A stretch of 64,000 nucleotides of DNA from Firmicutes bacterium HGW-Firmicutes-9 (GTDB lineage Bacteria > Bacillota > Clostridia > Christensenellales > CAG-138), in NCBI GenBank assembly GCA_002841395.1, contig PGZM01000001.1:486089-550088 (forward strand), read 5' to 3'. Below are positions 25,995-36,722 of this stretch, one piece after another. Positions within the stretch are counted from its first letter, which is position 1. Every line of letters starts with the position of its first letter. The notes beneath the pieces were generated by a model. It had not been told where the DNA came from, did not search any database, and saw nothing but the letters and a program-made list of their open reading frames with translations. The position numbers and the translations under genes were made by a program.

Positions 25995-27173
25995 TTATTT
26001 CACCTCTTCTTTCACTTCGACCACGGCTTCTGCAACAGCTTCTGCAGCGGCTTCTTCAGCAGCTTCCGCGGCGTCAAGCGCTGCATCTTCGCGGTGCTGT
26101 TTGCCGCGGGCAAGCAGCTCGCGTGTCAAGAGCGCAAACGCGGCAAGGTAGATGATAACCGAAATGATGATATCGATGATCTCCCGGACGAAATCGGGCT
26201 GCATCGCATCTCCGCCAACCTGAATATAGGAGACGAAGAACGCAGAGAAGATCGTACCGATCGGGCTTGAGGTCGCGAGCAGTGCAACGGGGATGCCGTT
26301 GAAGCCCGCGGTCAGCAATGCCTTGACCAACGTGTACTGTCCGTTTCCGGCGAGGTAGTAGAGACCACCGCCGACTCCCGCGAACGCACCGGAGATGACC
26401 ATCGAGAGCACGATGTTGCGCTTTGCGTTGATGCCCGCGTAGACGCTGGCGTTGCGGTTGTAGCCGCAAGCCTTGAGCTCGTAGCCAAACGTTGTTTTGC
26501 TCAGAAGGACCCACGCGACGAGGGCAAACACGATCGCGATGAAGATGCTGATGTTCATGTAGTTGCTCTTCATGAGCACGTCGAGACCCATCCGCGGAAT
26601 CAGCGCGTTGGGATTCGCCTGCATGAGGTTCGCGGTGCGATCCATCTGTGCGCCGCCCCAGTATTTGGCGAGCATCATGGGCATATTGTTGATGATCAGG
26701 TTGACCGAGAACATGCCGATCCAGTTGAACATGATCGACGTGATGACCTCGTTGACGTTAAAGAGTGCTTTAAATAGTCCCGGGAAGATGCCCCAGAACG
26801 CGCCGCCGATCATCGCGAGCAGCAGGCAGACGTACCACGGCAGCTGGAATTGAATCGCGCCGATCAGCGCAAGAGCGGAACCGATGGTATACTGTCCCGT
26901 CGCGCCGATGTTGAAAAGTCCAGTTTTAAAAGCAAACCCGACGGAGAGACCCGTCATAATCAGCGGAGCCGCCTGATAGAGCACTTTCGCAAATTTGTCA
27001 CTGGAGCGGAAACCGGTGGTAATCAGGCTGATGAACGCACCGCCGGCTGCTTTTGCGTTGAGCACGTAGATCAAAATTAGACCGACGATCAGGCCGACGC
27101 CGATGGAGATCAGCGAGGCGAGAATATTGGTGTTCAGCGGAAGGCGCAGGGAACGCCGTTTTTGTTCGCCCAT
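25995..27173 (-). CDS. nupP: BMP-type nucleoside ABC transporter, permease 1
   Basis: The protein has 392 residues from ATG 27173, one base after the ATPase stop codon; a longer frame runs back into that gene. About nine helices are seen, with KTGLFNIGATGQYTIGS and LKACGYNRNASVYAGIN marking the family. The C-terminus from about residue 350 is an unusual Ala/Glu-rich charged tail (AAEAAEEAAAEAVAEAV), probably helical and cytoplasmic. It pairs with the second permease to form the membrane channel. Confidence 0.91.
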   Translation of the reverse strand: MGEQKRRSLRLPLNTNILASLISIGVGLIVGLILIYVLNAKAAGGAFISLITTGFRSSDKFAKVLYQAAPLIMTGLSVGFAFKTGLFNIGATGQYTIGSALALIGAIQFQLPWYVCLLLAMIGGAFWGIFPGLFKALFNVNEVITSIMFNWIGMFSVNLIINNMPMMLAKYWGGAQMDRTANLMQANPNALIPRMGLDVLMKSNYMNISIFIAIVFALVAWVLLSKTTFGYELKACGYNRNASVYAGINAKRNIVLSMVISGAFAGVGGGLYYLAGNGQYTLVKALLTAGFNGIPVALLATSSPIGTIFSAFFVSYIQVGGDAMQPDFVREIIDIIISVIIYLAAFALLTRELLARGKQHREDAALDAAEAAEEAAAEAVAEAVVEVKEEVK

Positions 27174-27174
27174 A

Positions 27175-28776
27175 TCAGTGCACCGTCCCTTCGGAAGATT
27201 GTTTTTTTGCGCCCGCCATATACAGGCCGAGCTCTTCGACCGTGGTGGTCTTGGGATCAAACTCGCCGACGATTTCACCCTCGTACATCACAAGGATGCG
27301 ATCGGAGACGTTCATGACCTCGTCGAGTTCCAGCGAGACGAGGAAGACGCCTTTTCCGTTGTCGCGCGCTGCGACGAGCTGCTTGTGGATGTACTCGATC
27401 GCACCGACGTCGAGGCCGCGCGTGGGCTGAACCGCGACCAGCAGGTCGGGGTTTTTGTCCATCTCGCGGGCGACGATGGCCTTTTGCTGATTGCCACCGG
27501 ACATGCTGCGTGCGCTGGTGATCGGACCCTGTCCGCTGCGGATGTCATACTGCTTGATGAGCTTCTCGGCGTACTGACGTACGGCGAGTTTGCGGATGAA
27601 TCCGTGATTCTGGAACATCGGCTCCCAATAGCGTTGCAACACGAGGTTTTCTTCCAGCGAGTAGTCCAGCACGAGGCCGAACTTCTGGCGATCCTCGGGA
27701 ATATGGCTCATGCCGAGCTTGCTGCGCTGGCGGATGGGCATGTGAACCGACTTGATCTTGCTGAGCGAACCCACGGCCTGCTTTAGCCGTTTGCGTCCGA
27801 TGAGCACGATCGGCTGTCCCATTAAGGTAACAGTACCGGCGGAAGGCTTCTCCAGACCGGTCAGCGCGTAGACGCATTCGGTCTGGCCGTTGCCTTCGAT
27901 TCCCGCGAGGCAGACGATTTCACCTGCCCGCACGTGGAAGGAAACATCCTTGACGGCATTGTTTTTATGAAGTTTGCTCGGCACGGTGAGGTTCTTGACC
28001 TCCAGCACGGTGTCGCCAAGCTGTGTTTCGCCTTTTGTGACCACAAACTCAACGTCGCGGCCGACCATCATGCGGCTGAGCTTTGCTTTGTCTGTGTCCT
28101 TGACGTCTACGGTGCCGATGCACTTGCCTTTTCGGAGCACGGTGCAGCGGTCCGCAACCGCCATGATCTCGTTGAGTTTATGCGTGATAAACAGAATCGA
28201 TTTGCCCTCCGCAGCAAAGGAACGCATGATGTGCATGAGCTCCTCGATCTCCTGCGGCGTCAGAACCGCGGTGGGTTCGTCAAAGATCAGGATATCGTTG
28301 TCGCGATAGAGCATCTTCAATATTTCGACGCGCTGCTGCATGCCGACCGAGATATCTTCGATCAGCGCATCCGGATCGATCTTCAGGCCGTAGCGCTCGC
28401 TGAGGGAGACGACCTTTTTGCGCGCTTCTTTCTTCTCCAGAAACCCAAACTTGTTCGGCTCAACGCCGAGGATAATATTTTCCAGCACCGTGAACACCTC
28501 GACCAGCTTGAAGTGCTGGTGCACCATGCCGATGTTGAGCGAGTTCGCGTCGTTGGGGTTTTTGATACGGACGACTTCGCCGTCCTTCTTGATCACGCCT
28601 TTTTCCGGCTGATACAAGCCAAACAACACGCTCATCAGCGTGGATTTCCCCGCACCGTTTTCACCCAGCAGCGCGTGGATTTCACCGCGGCGCAGGCGAA
28701 GCGTGATGTCGTCGTTGGCTCGGATGCCGGGAAATTCTTTTGTAATATTCAGCATCTCGATGACATATTCGTTCAT
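27175..28776 (-). CDS. nupO: BMP-type nucleoside ABC transporter, ATPase
   Basis: The protein has 533 residues from ATG 28776; AAGGG lies about eleven bases upstream. Two ABC domains are present. The first has Walker A GENGAGKST and a degenerate signature ISVGMQQRVEI. The second has a degenerate Walker A (GIEGNGQTE) and a signature SMSGGNQQKAIVAREM. This tandem arrangement is standard for sugar/nucleoside importers. An attenuator hairpin sits between the binding-protein gene and this gene, which should keep the ATPase at lower levels than the binding protein. Confidence 0.93.
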   Translation of the reverse strand: MNEYVIEMLNITKEFPGIRANDDITLRLRRGEIHALLGENGAGKSTLMSVLFGLYQPEKGVIKKDGEVVRIKNPNDANSLNIGMVHQHFKLVEVFTVLENIILGVEPNKFGFLEKKEARKKVVSLSERYGLKIDPDALIEDISVGMQQRVEILKMLYRDNDILIFDEPTAVLTPQEIEELMHIMRSFAAEGKSILFITHKLNEIMAVADRCTVLRKGKCIGTVDVKDTDKAKLSRMMVGRDVEFVVTKGETQLGDTVLEVKNLTVPSKLHKNNAVKDVSFHVRAGEIVCLAGIEGNGQTECVYALTGLEKPSAGTVTLMGQPIVLIGRKRLKQAVGSLSKIKSVHMPIRQRSKLGMSHIPEDRQKFGLVLDYSLEENLVLQRYWEPMFQNHGFIRKLAVRQYAEKLIKQYDIRSGQGPITSARSMSGGNQQKAIVAREMDKNPDLLVAVQPTRGLDVGAIEYIHKQLVAARDNGKGVFLVSLELDEVMNVSDRILVMYEGEIVGEFDPKTTTVEELGLYMAGAKKQSSEGTVH

Positions 28777-28978
28777 ATCGGTATCCCTTCCCATGAGTTG
28801 ATTAACGGGCGATTTACGGATAAACCGTTGTTTTATTGTATTGTAGTTTTGATGGTCTTTGCAACTAATATCAAAAAAAAGCAAGGACCGAAAGATTTGA
28901 TTTTTGGGGATTTTCCACACGGTGTACCATTCCGCCGGACATTGATAAATACTATAGGATCAATCTGGAATAAAAAGA

Positions 28979-29003
28979 GGGGCCGGGCTTGAAGCCCAGC
29001 CCC
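28979..29003 (-). terminator. intra-operon attenuator after the binding-protein gene
   Basis: Stem GGGGC-GGGCT / AGCCC-GCCCC with one mismatch and a three-base loop. On the minus strand it is followed by TCTTTTTATT. The next 200 bp before the ATPase gene hold no gene. Confidence 0.75.
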
Positions 29004-29040
29004 CTTTTGTTCATACGAGCTGTTGTAGGGCTCTCAGAAA

Positions 29041-30180
29041 TTAGTTCTGATAGTCAACAGCAATGGAGACCATCGGCTGCACGTCGATCGCGGATGCGAT
29101 GGCGTATTCGCCGCTCTTGACTTTCTCAAGAAGGGTGTTGTACTGATCGACGGTGAAGGTGCTGAATCTCCAGGCAGCGGCATCGGTCGGAAGACCAACG
29201 CAATCCTGCGTGGCGCCCAGCTTGTTCTCAACACCGGCATAGGCTGCGGACCACATGCCACCATTGGCCTGCAGGTCGGACAGCGCGAGCTTGACGGAGT
29301 TTTCGAGTTCCTTCTTCGCGGAGGTGATGATGCGCTCGGAGACGCTGGACTGGTCGACGTCGACGCCGATCAGTTTGCCGTTGGCTTCGTCAGCAGAGGC
29401 AATTGCCGAATAGAGGATACCGCCGCCGGCAGCGAAGATGATCTCGGTGCCTTCGGTGTACCAGCCGGCAGTCTTGGTCTTGATTTCATCGGTGGGCCAG
29501 AACGCGCCGGAGTACCAGTACTTCACGGACACATCTGCGGTGTTGCCGAGTTCGGCTGCCGCAACATCAGCGCCCTGCACGAAGCCGAAGCCGTAACGAA
29601 CGACCGCGGGAACGTCAATGCCGCCGAGGAACGCCAGCTTGGTGTAGCCATCCATGACGGCTGCGTAGCCAGCGAGGAAACCGGACTGCTCTTCCTGATA
29701 GGTGATCAGCGCGGTGTTGGCCTGGGGTTCCGGCACATCGCCGAGACCAAGGTCGATACCGAGGAACATCACTTCCGGATACTGCTGCGGCAGCTGCTGA
29801 TAGGTTGCGCCGAAGAGGTAGCCGGGGCAGACGATGACGTTGGCACCCTTTTCGATGGCCGTTTTGATGGTCTCGATGCGGGCTTCGTCGCTGTCTTCAG
29901 AAGGACGGTAGTAGTTGGCAACTGCGCCGTTTTCCTCGGCCCAGTTCTTGCAACCCATCCAAGTGAACTCGTTGAAAGATTTGTCGTCGATATTGCCGAC
30001 GTCGGTGATCAAGGCGATGTTCAGCGCAACAGGCGCTTCGGTCGCTTCGACCACAGGGGCTTCCGTCGCTTCGGCAACCGGAGCTTCCGTAGCTTCTGCT
30101 GCGGGGGCTGCGGCCGGGGCGCACGCCACGACGGACAGGATCATACCCAGAATCATAAGGATCGTTACGATTTTTTTCAT
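29041..30180 (-). CDS. nupN: BMP-family nucleoside-binding lipoprotein
   Basis: The 379-residue protein has the lipobox SVVAC (Cys20), then a linker of three EATEAPV-type repeats, then a Bmp (PnrA-like) binding domain starting LNIALITDVGNIDDKSFNE. Bmp proteins capture purine or pyrimidine nucleosides outside the cell. It is first in the importer operon and is followed by an attenuator. GGGAGG precedes the ATG. The linker repeat is encoded by nearly identical DNA copies. Confidence 0.94.
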   Translation of the reverse strand: MKKIVTILMILGMILSVVACAPAAAPAAEATEAPVAEATEAPVVEATEAPVALNIALITDVGNIDDKSFNEFTWMGCKNWAEENGAVANYYRPSEDSDEARIETIKTAIEKGANVIVCPGYLFGATYQQLPQQYPEVMFLGIDLGLGDVPEPQANTALITYQEEQSGFLAGYAAVMDGYTKLAFLGGIDVPAVVRYGFGFVQGADVAAAELGNTADVSVKYWYSGAFWPTDEIKTKTAGWYTEGTEIIFAAGGGILYSAIASADEANGKLIGVDVDQSSVSERIITSAKKELENSVKLALSDLQANGGMWSAAYAGVENKLGATQDCVGLPTDAAAWRFSTFTVDQYNTLLEKVKSGEYAIASAIDVQPMVSIAVDYQN

Positions 30181-30231
30181 GAGTTTTCCTCCCTGATGTT
30201 TTTCACTCTGCTAGAAGCAGAATATGAACAC

Positions 30232-30260
30232 AGTATATCACAGTCATTATGCGGAAACAA
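30232..30260 (-). promoter_or_regulatory. promoter of the nucleoside importer operon
   Basis: Minus strand TTGTTT (30255-30260), 17-bp spacer, TATACT (30232-30237) with an extended TG before it. No riboswitch-like fold was seen in the short leader. Confidence 0.6.
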
Positions 30261-30319
30261 CACACTGTCGAATCTGTATAATGGAAAATTTGAGCTGATT
30301 TCATGCATGATATTACCTG

Positions 30320-30348
30320 TTGACTTCATCTTGCTACTCGCGTATAAT
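30320..30348 (+). promoter_or_regulatory. promoter of rpsU
   Basis: TTGACT (30320-30325), 17-bp spacer, TATAAT (30343-30348), near consensus. Confidence 0.88.
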
Positions 30349-30404
30349 GACTTCTAGCGTCTAAAGACGCACGAAGAGTCGGAATAAGAGGGGGGGGAAA
30401 GAAA

Positions 30405-30575
30405 ATGGAAATTCGCGTAGGTGAAAACGAGTCCCTGGAGAGCGCTCTGAAACGATTCAAACGCAAATGCGCACGCAGCGGCGTCCTGGCAGAGGTCCGT
30501 CGTCGCGAGCATTATGAAAAGCCCAGCGTGAAGCGCAAGAAAAAGGCTGAGGCCGCGAGAAAGCGCAAGTATTAA
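30405..30575 (+). CDS. rpsU: 30S ribosomal protein S21
   Basis: A 56-residue protein, [20 protein letters not shown] at the start, then the conserved [20 protein letters not shown] and a basic tail [13 protein letters not shown]21 acts in translation initiation on the small subunit. The ribosome site is embedded in a run of eight G residues just ahead of GAAAATG. Its own strong promoter and terminator make it a single-gene unit. Confidence 0.96.
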   Translation: MEIRVGENESLESALKRFKRKCARSGVLAEVRRREHYEKPSVKRKKKAEAARKRKY

Positions 30576-30601
30576 TCACGGGGCATGAACCATGTCACAA
30601 G

Positions 30602-30625
30602 AGCGAGCCGGTTTTCCGGTTCGCT
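30602..30625 (+). terminator. terminator of rpsU
   Basis: Stem AGCGAGCCGG / CCGGTTCGCT with a TTTT loop, followed by TTTTT. Confidence 0.88.
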
Positions 30626-30643
30626 TTTTTATATTCTCATATT

Positions 30644-30665
30644 TTGTCATGCTGCAGCATGACAA
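30644..30665. promoter_or_regulatory. 22-bp perfect palindrome
   Basis: Each half reads TTGTCATGCTG on its own strand, with no central spacer. It lies after the rpsU terminator and 160 bp before nrdR. It lacks a T tract and does not resemble an NrdR box, so it is a candidate protein-binding site of unknown purpose. Confidence 0.6.
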
Positions 30666-30822
30666 TCTATAGGTTCACTTTCTTTTCGATAGGTAATGAT
30701 GTGATTTATACACATGAATATTAACAAGAGAAATCGGAAAAAAAGAATTTCAATTGTGGCGCAATAACAATAAATATGGTAGTATAATAAGTAACAATGC
30801 ACCATATAAGGAGCATACCAAC

Positions 30823-31281
30823 ATGAAATGCAGATATTGCGCCAGCATTGAGAGCAAAGTAATCGATTCTCGCCCGACAGAAGACGGCAGCGCCATCCGC
30901 AGAAGACGCGAGTGCATCAACTGCGGCAAACGCTTCACGACCTATGAAAAGATTGAAGAAATCCCCATCATGGTTGTCAAACGCGATGGTCGCCGCGAGC
31001 CGTTTGATTCGGAAAAGATTCGCATGGGCATCCGTAAAGCCTGCGAAAAACGTCCGGTTGCGGCAGATGTGCAGGACAAGCTCGTGGAGGACGTCACGCG
31101 CGATGTGTTTAACACGCTTGCGTCCGAGGTGACGACACGCGATATCGGCGAAATACTGATGCGCAAACTCAAAGACGTCGACGAGGTGGCCTATGTTCGC
31201 TTCGCCTCCGTCTATCGCGAGTTTAAGGACACGCAGACATTCATGAAGGAACTGCAGCATCTTCTGGACGAAAAGAGCTAA
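30823..31281 (+). CDS. nrdR: transcriptional repressor NrdR
   Basis: The protein has 152 residues from ATG 30823 with AAGGAG nine bases upstream; a longer frame overlaps the promoter. The N-terminal zinc ribbon has Cys pairs MKCRYC and CINCGK, with [16 protein letters not shown] between them. An ATP-cone domain follows ([20 protein letters not shown]). NrdR senses ATP/dATP and represses ribonucleotide reductase genes. A TATAAT at 30783-30788 lies 35 bp upstream. Length and sequence are typical. A short hairpin separates it from pgeF. Confidence 0.97.
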   Translation: MKCRYCASIESKVIDSRPTEDGSAIRRRRECINCGKRFTTYEKIEEIPIMVVKRDGRREPFDSEKIRMGIRKACEKRPVAADVQDKLVEDVTRDVFNTLASEVTTRDIGEILMRKLKDVDEVAYVRFASVYREFKDTQTFMKELQHLLDEKS

Positions 31282-31330
31282 AAATTTCACGGCTCGCTGC
31301 AGATTACTAGTTTCTAGCCACAGCAATTCC

Positions 31331-31347
31331 GGCGGCACAAAGCCGCC
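31331..31347 (+). terminator. short terminator between nrdR and pgeF
   Basis: A 6-bp GGCGGC / GCCGCC stem with a five-base loop and a run of seven T. Confidence 0.75.
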
Positions 31348-31384
31348 TTTTTTTCTGAATCGACAATCACCGGAGAGCAATTCA

Positions 31385-32236
31385 ATGAAAGACCCGAAGA
31401 CGTTTCTGAAACAATATGAAGAGATGGCCCGCGGCGCGAAGTTTCGCTACGTAGGCGGCGTCGGTATCTACACGCTGCCCGCGCTGGAGAAACTTGCTGG
31501 TTTTGACCACGGATTCACCGCGCGAAGCGGCGGCGTGAGCGAGGGATATTTTTCTTCACTCAACTTGAGTTTCACGCGGCCGGAAAACCGCGAAAACGTC
31601 ATGGAAAACTATCGCATCTTCTGCCGCGCGGCAGAGATTCCGTTTGAAACCATGGTGATGGACAACTACGAGCACGGAACCACGGTGCTCAAGGTCGACC
31701 GCACCGATGCGGGGAAAGGGTATCTTGCCGATCCGCTGCCGCAGTGCGACGGGCTGGTGACCAGCGATCCTAAGGTTACGCTGATCACGGGCCACGCAGA
31801 CTGTATGGCGTTTTACTTTGTCGATCCGGTCAAACGCTGCATCGGGCTTGCCCACGCAGGCTGGCGCGGCGCGCTGGGACGCATCGGCGCAAGGGTTGTC
31901 GAGCGCATGGTAGAGGAGTATGGCACGAACCCAGCGGATATCATCGCGGGCGTCGGCCCTTCCATCTGCCCTGATTGTTTCGAGGTCGGAGACAACGTCG
32001 CAGAGGAGTTTGCGCAGGCCTTCCCCGATCTGCCTTGCGTGCTGCCACTGGATAATGCGCGCCCGCATGTCGATCTTTGGATGATCGCCTGTGCACAGTT
32101 CGTCGAAGCGGGCGTACTGCCGGAGCATATTTCTCTGTTTGATGTGTGCACGATGACCACGCCGCGGCTCTACTCGCACAGGCGCGACAAGGGCAATACG
32201 GGCGGCATGGCGGCGTATTTGAGAATTCTGCCATAG
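31385..32236 (+). CDS. pgeF: peptidoglycan editing factor / multicopper-like purine nucleosidase (YfiH, LACC1 family)
   Basis: The 283-residue protein carries the family set: GFTARSGGVS, GHADCMAFYF, GLAHAGWRGALG and GVGPSICPDCFEV. The two His and one Cys of HADC and AHAGW form the zinc site. Members cleave purine nucleosides phosphorolytically or trim wrongly built peptidoglycan precursors, depending on the organism. Given the nearby nucleoside uptake genes, the purine role is plausible but unproven. The gene lies just after nrdR; in Firmicutes it is often near cell-division or nrdR genes. Confidence 0.9.
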   Translation: MKDPKTFLKQYEEMARGAKFRYVGGVGIYTLPALEKLAGFDHGFTARSGGVSEGYFSSLNLSFTRPENRENVMENYRIFCRAAEIPFETMVMDNYEHGTTVLKVDRTDAGKGYLADPLPQCDGLVTSDPKVTLITGHADCMAFYFVDPVKRCIGLAHAGWRGALGRIGARVVERMVEEYGTNPADIIAGVGPSICPDCFEVGDNVAEEFAQAFPDLPCVLPLDNARPHVDLWMIACAQFVEAGVLPEHISLFDVCTMTTPRLYSHRRDKGNTGGMAAYLRILP

Positions 32237-32306
32237 TTGTTCACGGACGTTGCGTTTTTTTCAAAGAATATTACGCGCGATTCGCGTTACATCGAGCCCC
32301 GCTTCA

Positions 32307-32335
32307 TTGACATTCTGCGCGCCCAAGAGTATAAT
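32307..32335 (+). promoter_or_regulatory. consensus promoter of the PrsA-like gene
   Basis: TTGACA (32307-32312), 17-bp spacer, TATAAT (32330-32335): an exact sigma-A match, the strongest in the window. Confidence 0.92.
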
Positions 32336-32397
32336 TTTCTACGTTTCATCGCAAAATTTTGCAAACCTCTACTGATACAAAAGGGAGACACACATTC

Positions 32398-33522
32398 ATG
32401 AAACTCAACAAGACAATTGCGCTGGTTGCGGTCATTCTGATGACGGCGGCGACCCTCATTGGCTGCGGTGCCAAGCCCGTACTCGCAGCTACGGTTGGCG
32501 ACCAGGAAGTCACCGTTACCCAGCTGGAAAATTCGTATCTGAGCGGCAGCAGCTATGCCTCCATGTATGGCTATGACACGAGCACCGAAGAAGGCGTGAC
32601 CCAGTACCGTGATTATCTGCTGGACAACCTCATCTCTTCTGCAATGAAGGTCTACCAGGCGAAGCTCGCGGGCATCACCCTCACGGATGAAGAGCTCGCA
32701 GCCGCAAAAGCGACCGCGCAGCAGAACTACGACGATACTGTTGCATCATTTGAGCAGCAGGCGCAGCAGGCAGGCGCGACCAACGTGGAAGCGTATGCAA
32801 AAACCCTGTTTACAAAAGCGCTTGTGGCAAATAAGACCACGGTGAAAAAGCTGCAGGCGGACATGCTGCAAGATGCGATCGATAATACGCTTGTCAGCAA
32901 GCATAAGACCGCGCTGCTTGAGGGCGTTACGATGACGGACGAAGAACTCTCCGCAAAGTATGCCGAAGTGCTCGCGTCCCAGAAGGAGCAGTTCGACGCA
33001 ACGCCGTCCGATTACTTCACGTTTGAGACCTATGCCCAGTATGGCTACAACGCACCGCCGGTGTATGTGCCCGCAGGATTCTTCCGCGTGCGCCACATCC
33101 TTGTTGCGGACGAAATCACCGCAAACATGATCAAAGAAAAGATCGATGCGGGCGAAGACTTTGAAGCGCTGCTCGCCGAATACGGCACCGACCCCGGCAT
33201 GCAGAGCGATGCAAACGCGGCGGGCTATCTCGTTGGCGAAGGCGCGAGCTTTGTGGAACCGTTCCTGAATGCGGCGCTTGCGCTCGCGAAGGATGGCGAC
33301 GTGTCCGCTCCGGTCGAGTCCGACTACGGCTGGCACATCATCAAGCGCGTTTCGACCGAACCCGCGCACGAGATTCCCTATGAGGATGTCAAAGGCGCAT
33401 TCGATCTCTACGAACAGTCGCTCTACTCCGAGCAGTACTATGCGGACATCGTCAGCAAATGGGTCGCAGACACGACGCTTGTGACGAAGTATCCGGAAAA
33501 CTACGCTTCGGTGGGCAAGTAA
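32398..33522 (+). CDS. PrsA-like peptidyl-prolyl isomerase lipoprotein
   Basis: The protein has 374 residues from ATG 32398 with AGGGAG ten bases upstream. The lipobox reads TLIGC. A helical SurA-N/trigger-like region spans about 30-220. A parvulin (PpiC) domain, about 225-335, has RVRHILVADE, AGYLVGEG and YGWHIIKRV. PrsA foldases assist folding of exported proteins at the outer face of the membrane, fitting the many secreted proteins here. A consensus promoter predicts high expression. A 29-codon membrane peptide follows. Confidence 0.92.
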   Translation: MKLNKTIALVAVILMTAATLIGCGAKPVLAATVGDQEVTVTQLENSYLSGSSYASMYGYDTSTEEGVTQYRDYLLDNLISSAMKVYQAKLAGITLTDEELAAAKATAQQNYDDTVASFEQQAQQAGATNVEAYAKTLFTKALVANKTTVKKLQADMLQDAIDNTLVSKHKTALLEGVTMTDEELSAKYAEVLASQKEQFDATPSDYFTFETYAQYGYNAPPVYVPAGFFRVRHILVADEITANMIKEKIDAGEDFEALLAEYGTDPGMQSDANAAGYLVGEGASFVEPFLNAALALAKDGDVSAPVESDYGWHIIKRVSTEPAHEIPYEDVKGAFDLYEQSLYSEQYYADIVSKWVADTTLVTKYPENYASVGK

Positions 33523-33556
33523 CAAAAATAGATAGATCAGATAGGGAAGTGATACA

Positions 33557-33646
33557 ATGAGCAGAGGCTTGAGAATCTTCAGCCTGATCGTGGCGATAAT
33601 GATGATACTCGGTACACTTGCATCCATCATTTTCTCGATCATTTAA
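33557..33646 (+). CDS. 29-residue single-helix membrane peptide
   Basis: The ORF begins ATG 33557 with AGGGAAGTG upstream. It encodes a short basic start (MSRGLRIF) and a hydrophobic helix of about 20 residues ending at the stop. It sits 34 bp after the PrsA-like gene and ten bases ahead of a strong terminator, so it is inside that transcription unit. It resembles tiny membrane peptides such as the DUF4044 type, but it is too short for a safe family call. Confidence 0.6.
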   Translation: MSRGLRIFSLIVAIMMILGTLASIIFSII

Positions 33647-33655
33647 CGAAAATAG

Positions 33656-33689
33656 AAACGGCGGAACCGCAACAACGGTTTCGCCGTTT
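33656..33689 (+). terminator. terminator of the PrsA-like unit
   Basis: Stem AAACGGCG-AACCG / CGGTT-CGCCGTTT with one mismatch and a six-base loop, followed by TTT. Confidence 0.88.
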
Positions 33690-33997
33690 TTTGCATTCAT
33701 CCCGGATTGTCTTTCTTTGGAGCACTGGTTGATGCCAGCGGCATGAAGCCATGTAGATTTTGAGGGGTCTCGCATATTTTTGCAGGAAATCCTGCGATGT
33801 GATTCTCGCAAAACAAGAGACGAAGGATCAGAAAGCCCTTGATTCCGCAGATAATGCAATCAAATCATTGCAAAACAGTGAAAACAACTGCAACAAATCG
33901 CAAATAGCTGTAATCGCAAAACTGCGATTTTTCTTGCATCGATAGTACCTGAACGCTATAATTATTAGTTGTTAGATATAAGAAGGAGGAAGAGGTA
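33690..33997 (+). other. leader region upstream of ppdK
   Basis: About 300 bp without a supported gene. It contains several CGCAAAAC-like copies (near 33806, 33868 and 33915), a small hairpin AATCGCA/TGCGATT with a following T run (33912-33933) and the ppdK promoter. No known riboswitch was recognised. Confidence 0.5.
33934..33962 (+). promoter_or_regulatory. promoter of ppdK
   Basis: TTGCAT (33934-33939), 17-bp spacer, TATAAT (33957-33962). A hairpin with a T run ends right at the -35 box. Confidence 0.7.
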
Positions 33998-36628
<2,631 letters not shown>

Positions 36629-36641
36629 GAAACACGTTACG

Positions 36642-36672
36642 AAAGCGTCCGCCGTTCAACGGCGGACGCTTT
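36642..36672 (+). terminator. terminator of ppdK
   Basis: A 13-bp perfect stem, AAAGCGTCCGCCG and complement, with a five-base loop, followed by TT. Confidence 0.88.
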
Positions 36673-36722
36673 TTGTTGTTTGACAAGTGAATTGGGTGTG
36701 CATTGGCACGAAAGCTTAAAAC

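Noticed and set aside
27934..28992. Plus-strand ORF of about 350 codons opposite the nucleoside ABC ATPase gene
   Set aside because: It lies mostly over the two ABC domains of the real gene and has no start signals or family features.
30721..31380. Minus-strand ORF opposite nrdR
   Set aside because: NrdR is complete on the plus strand; this frame has no ribosome site and mirrors its codons.
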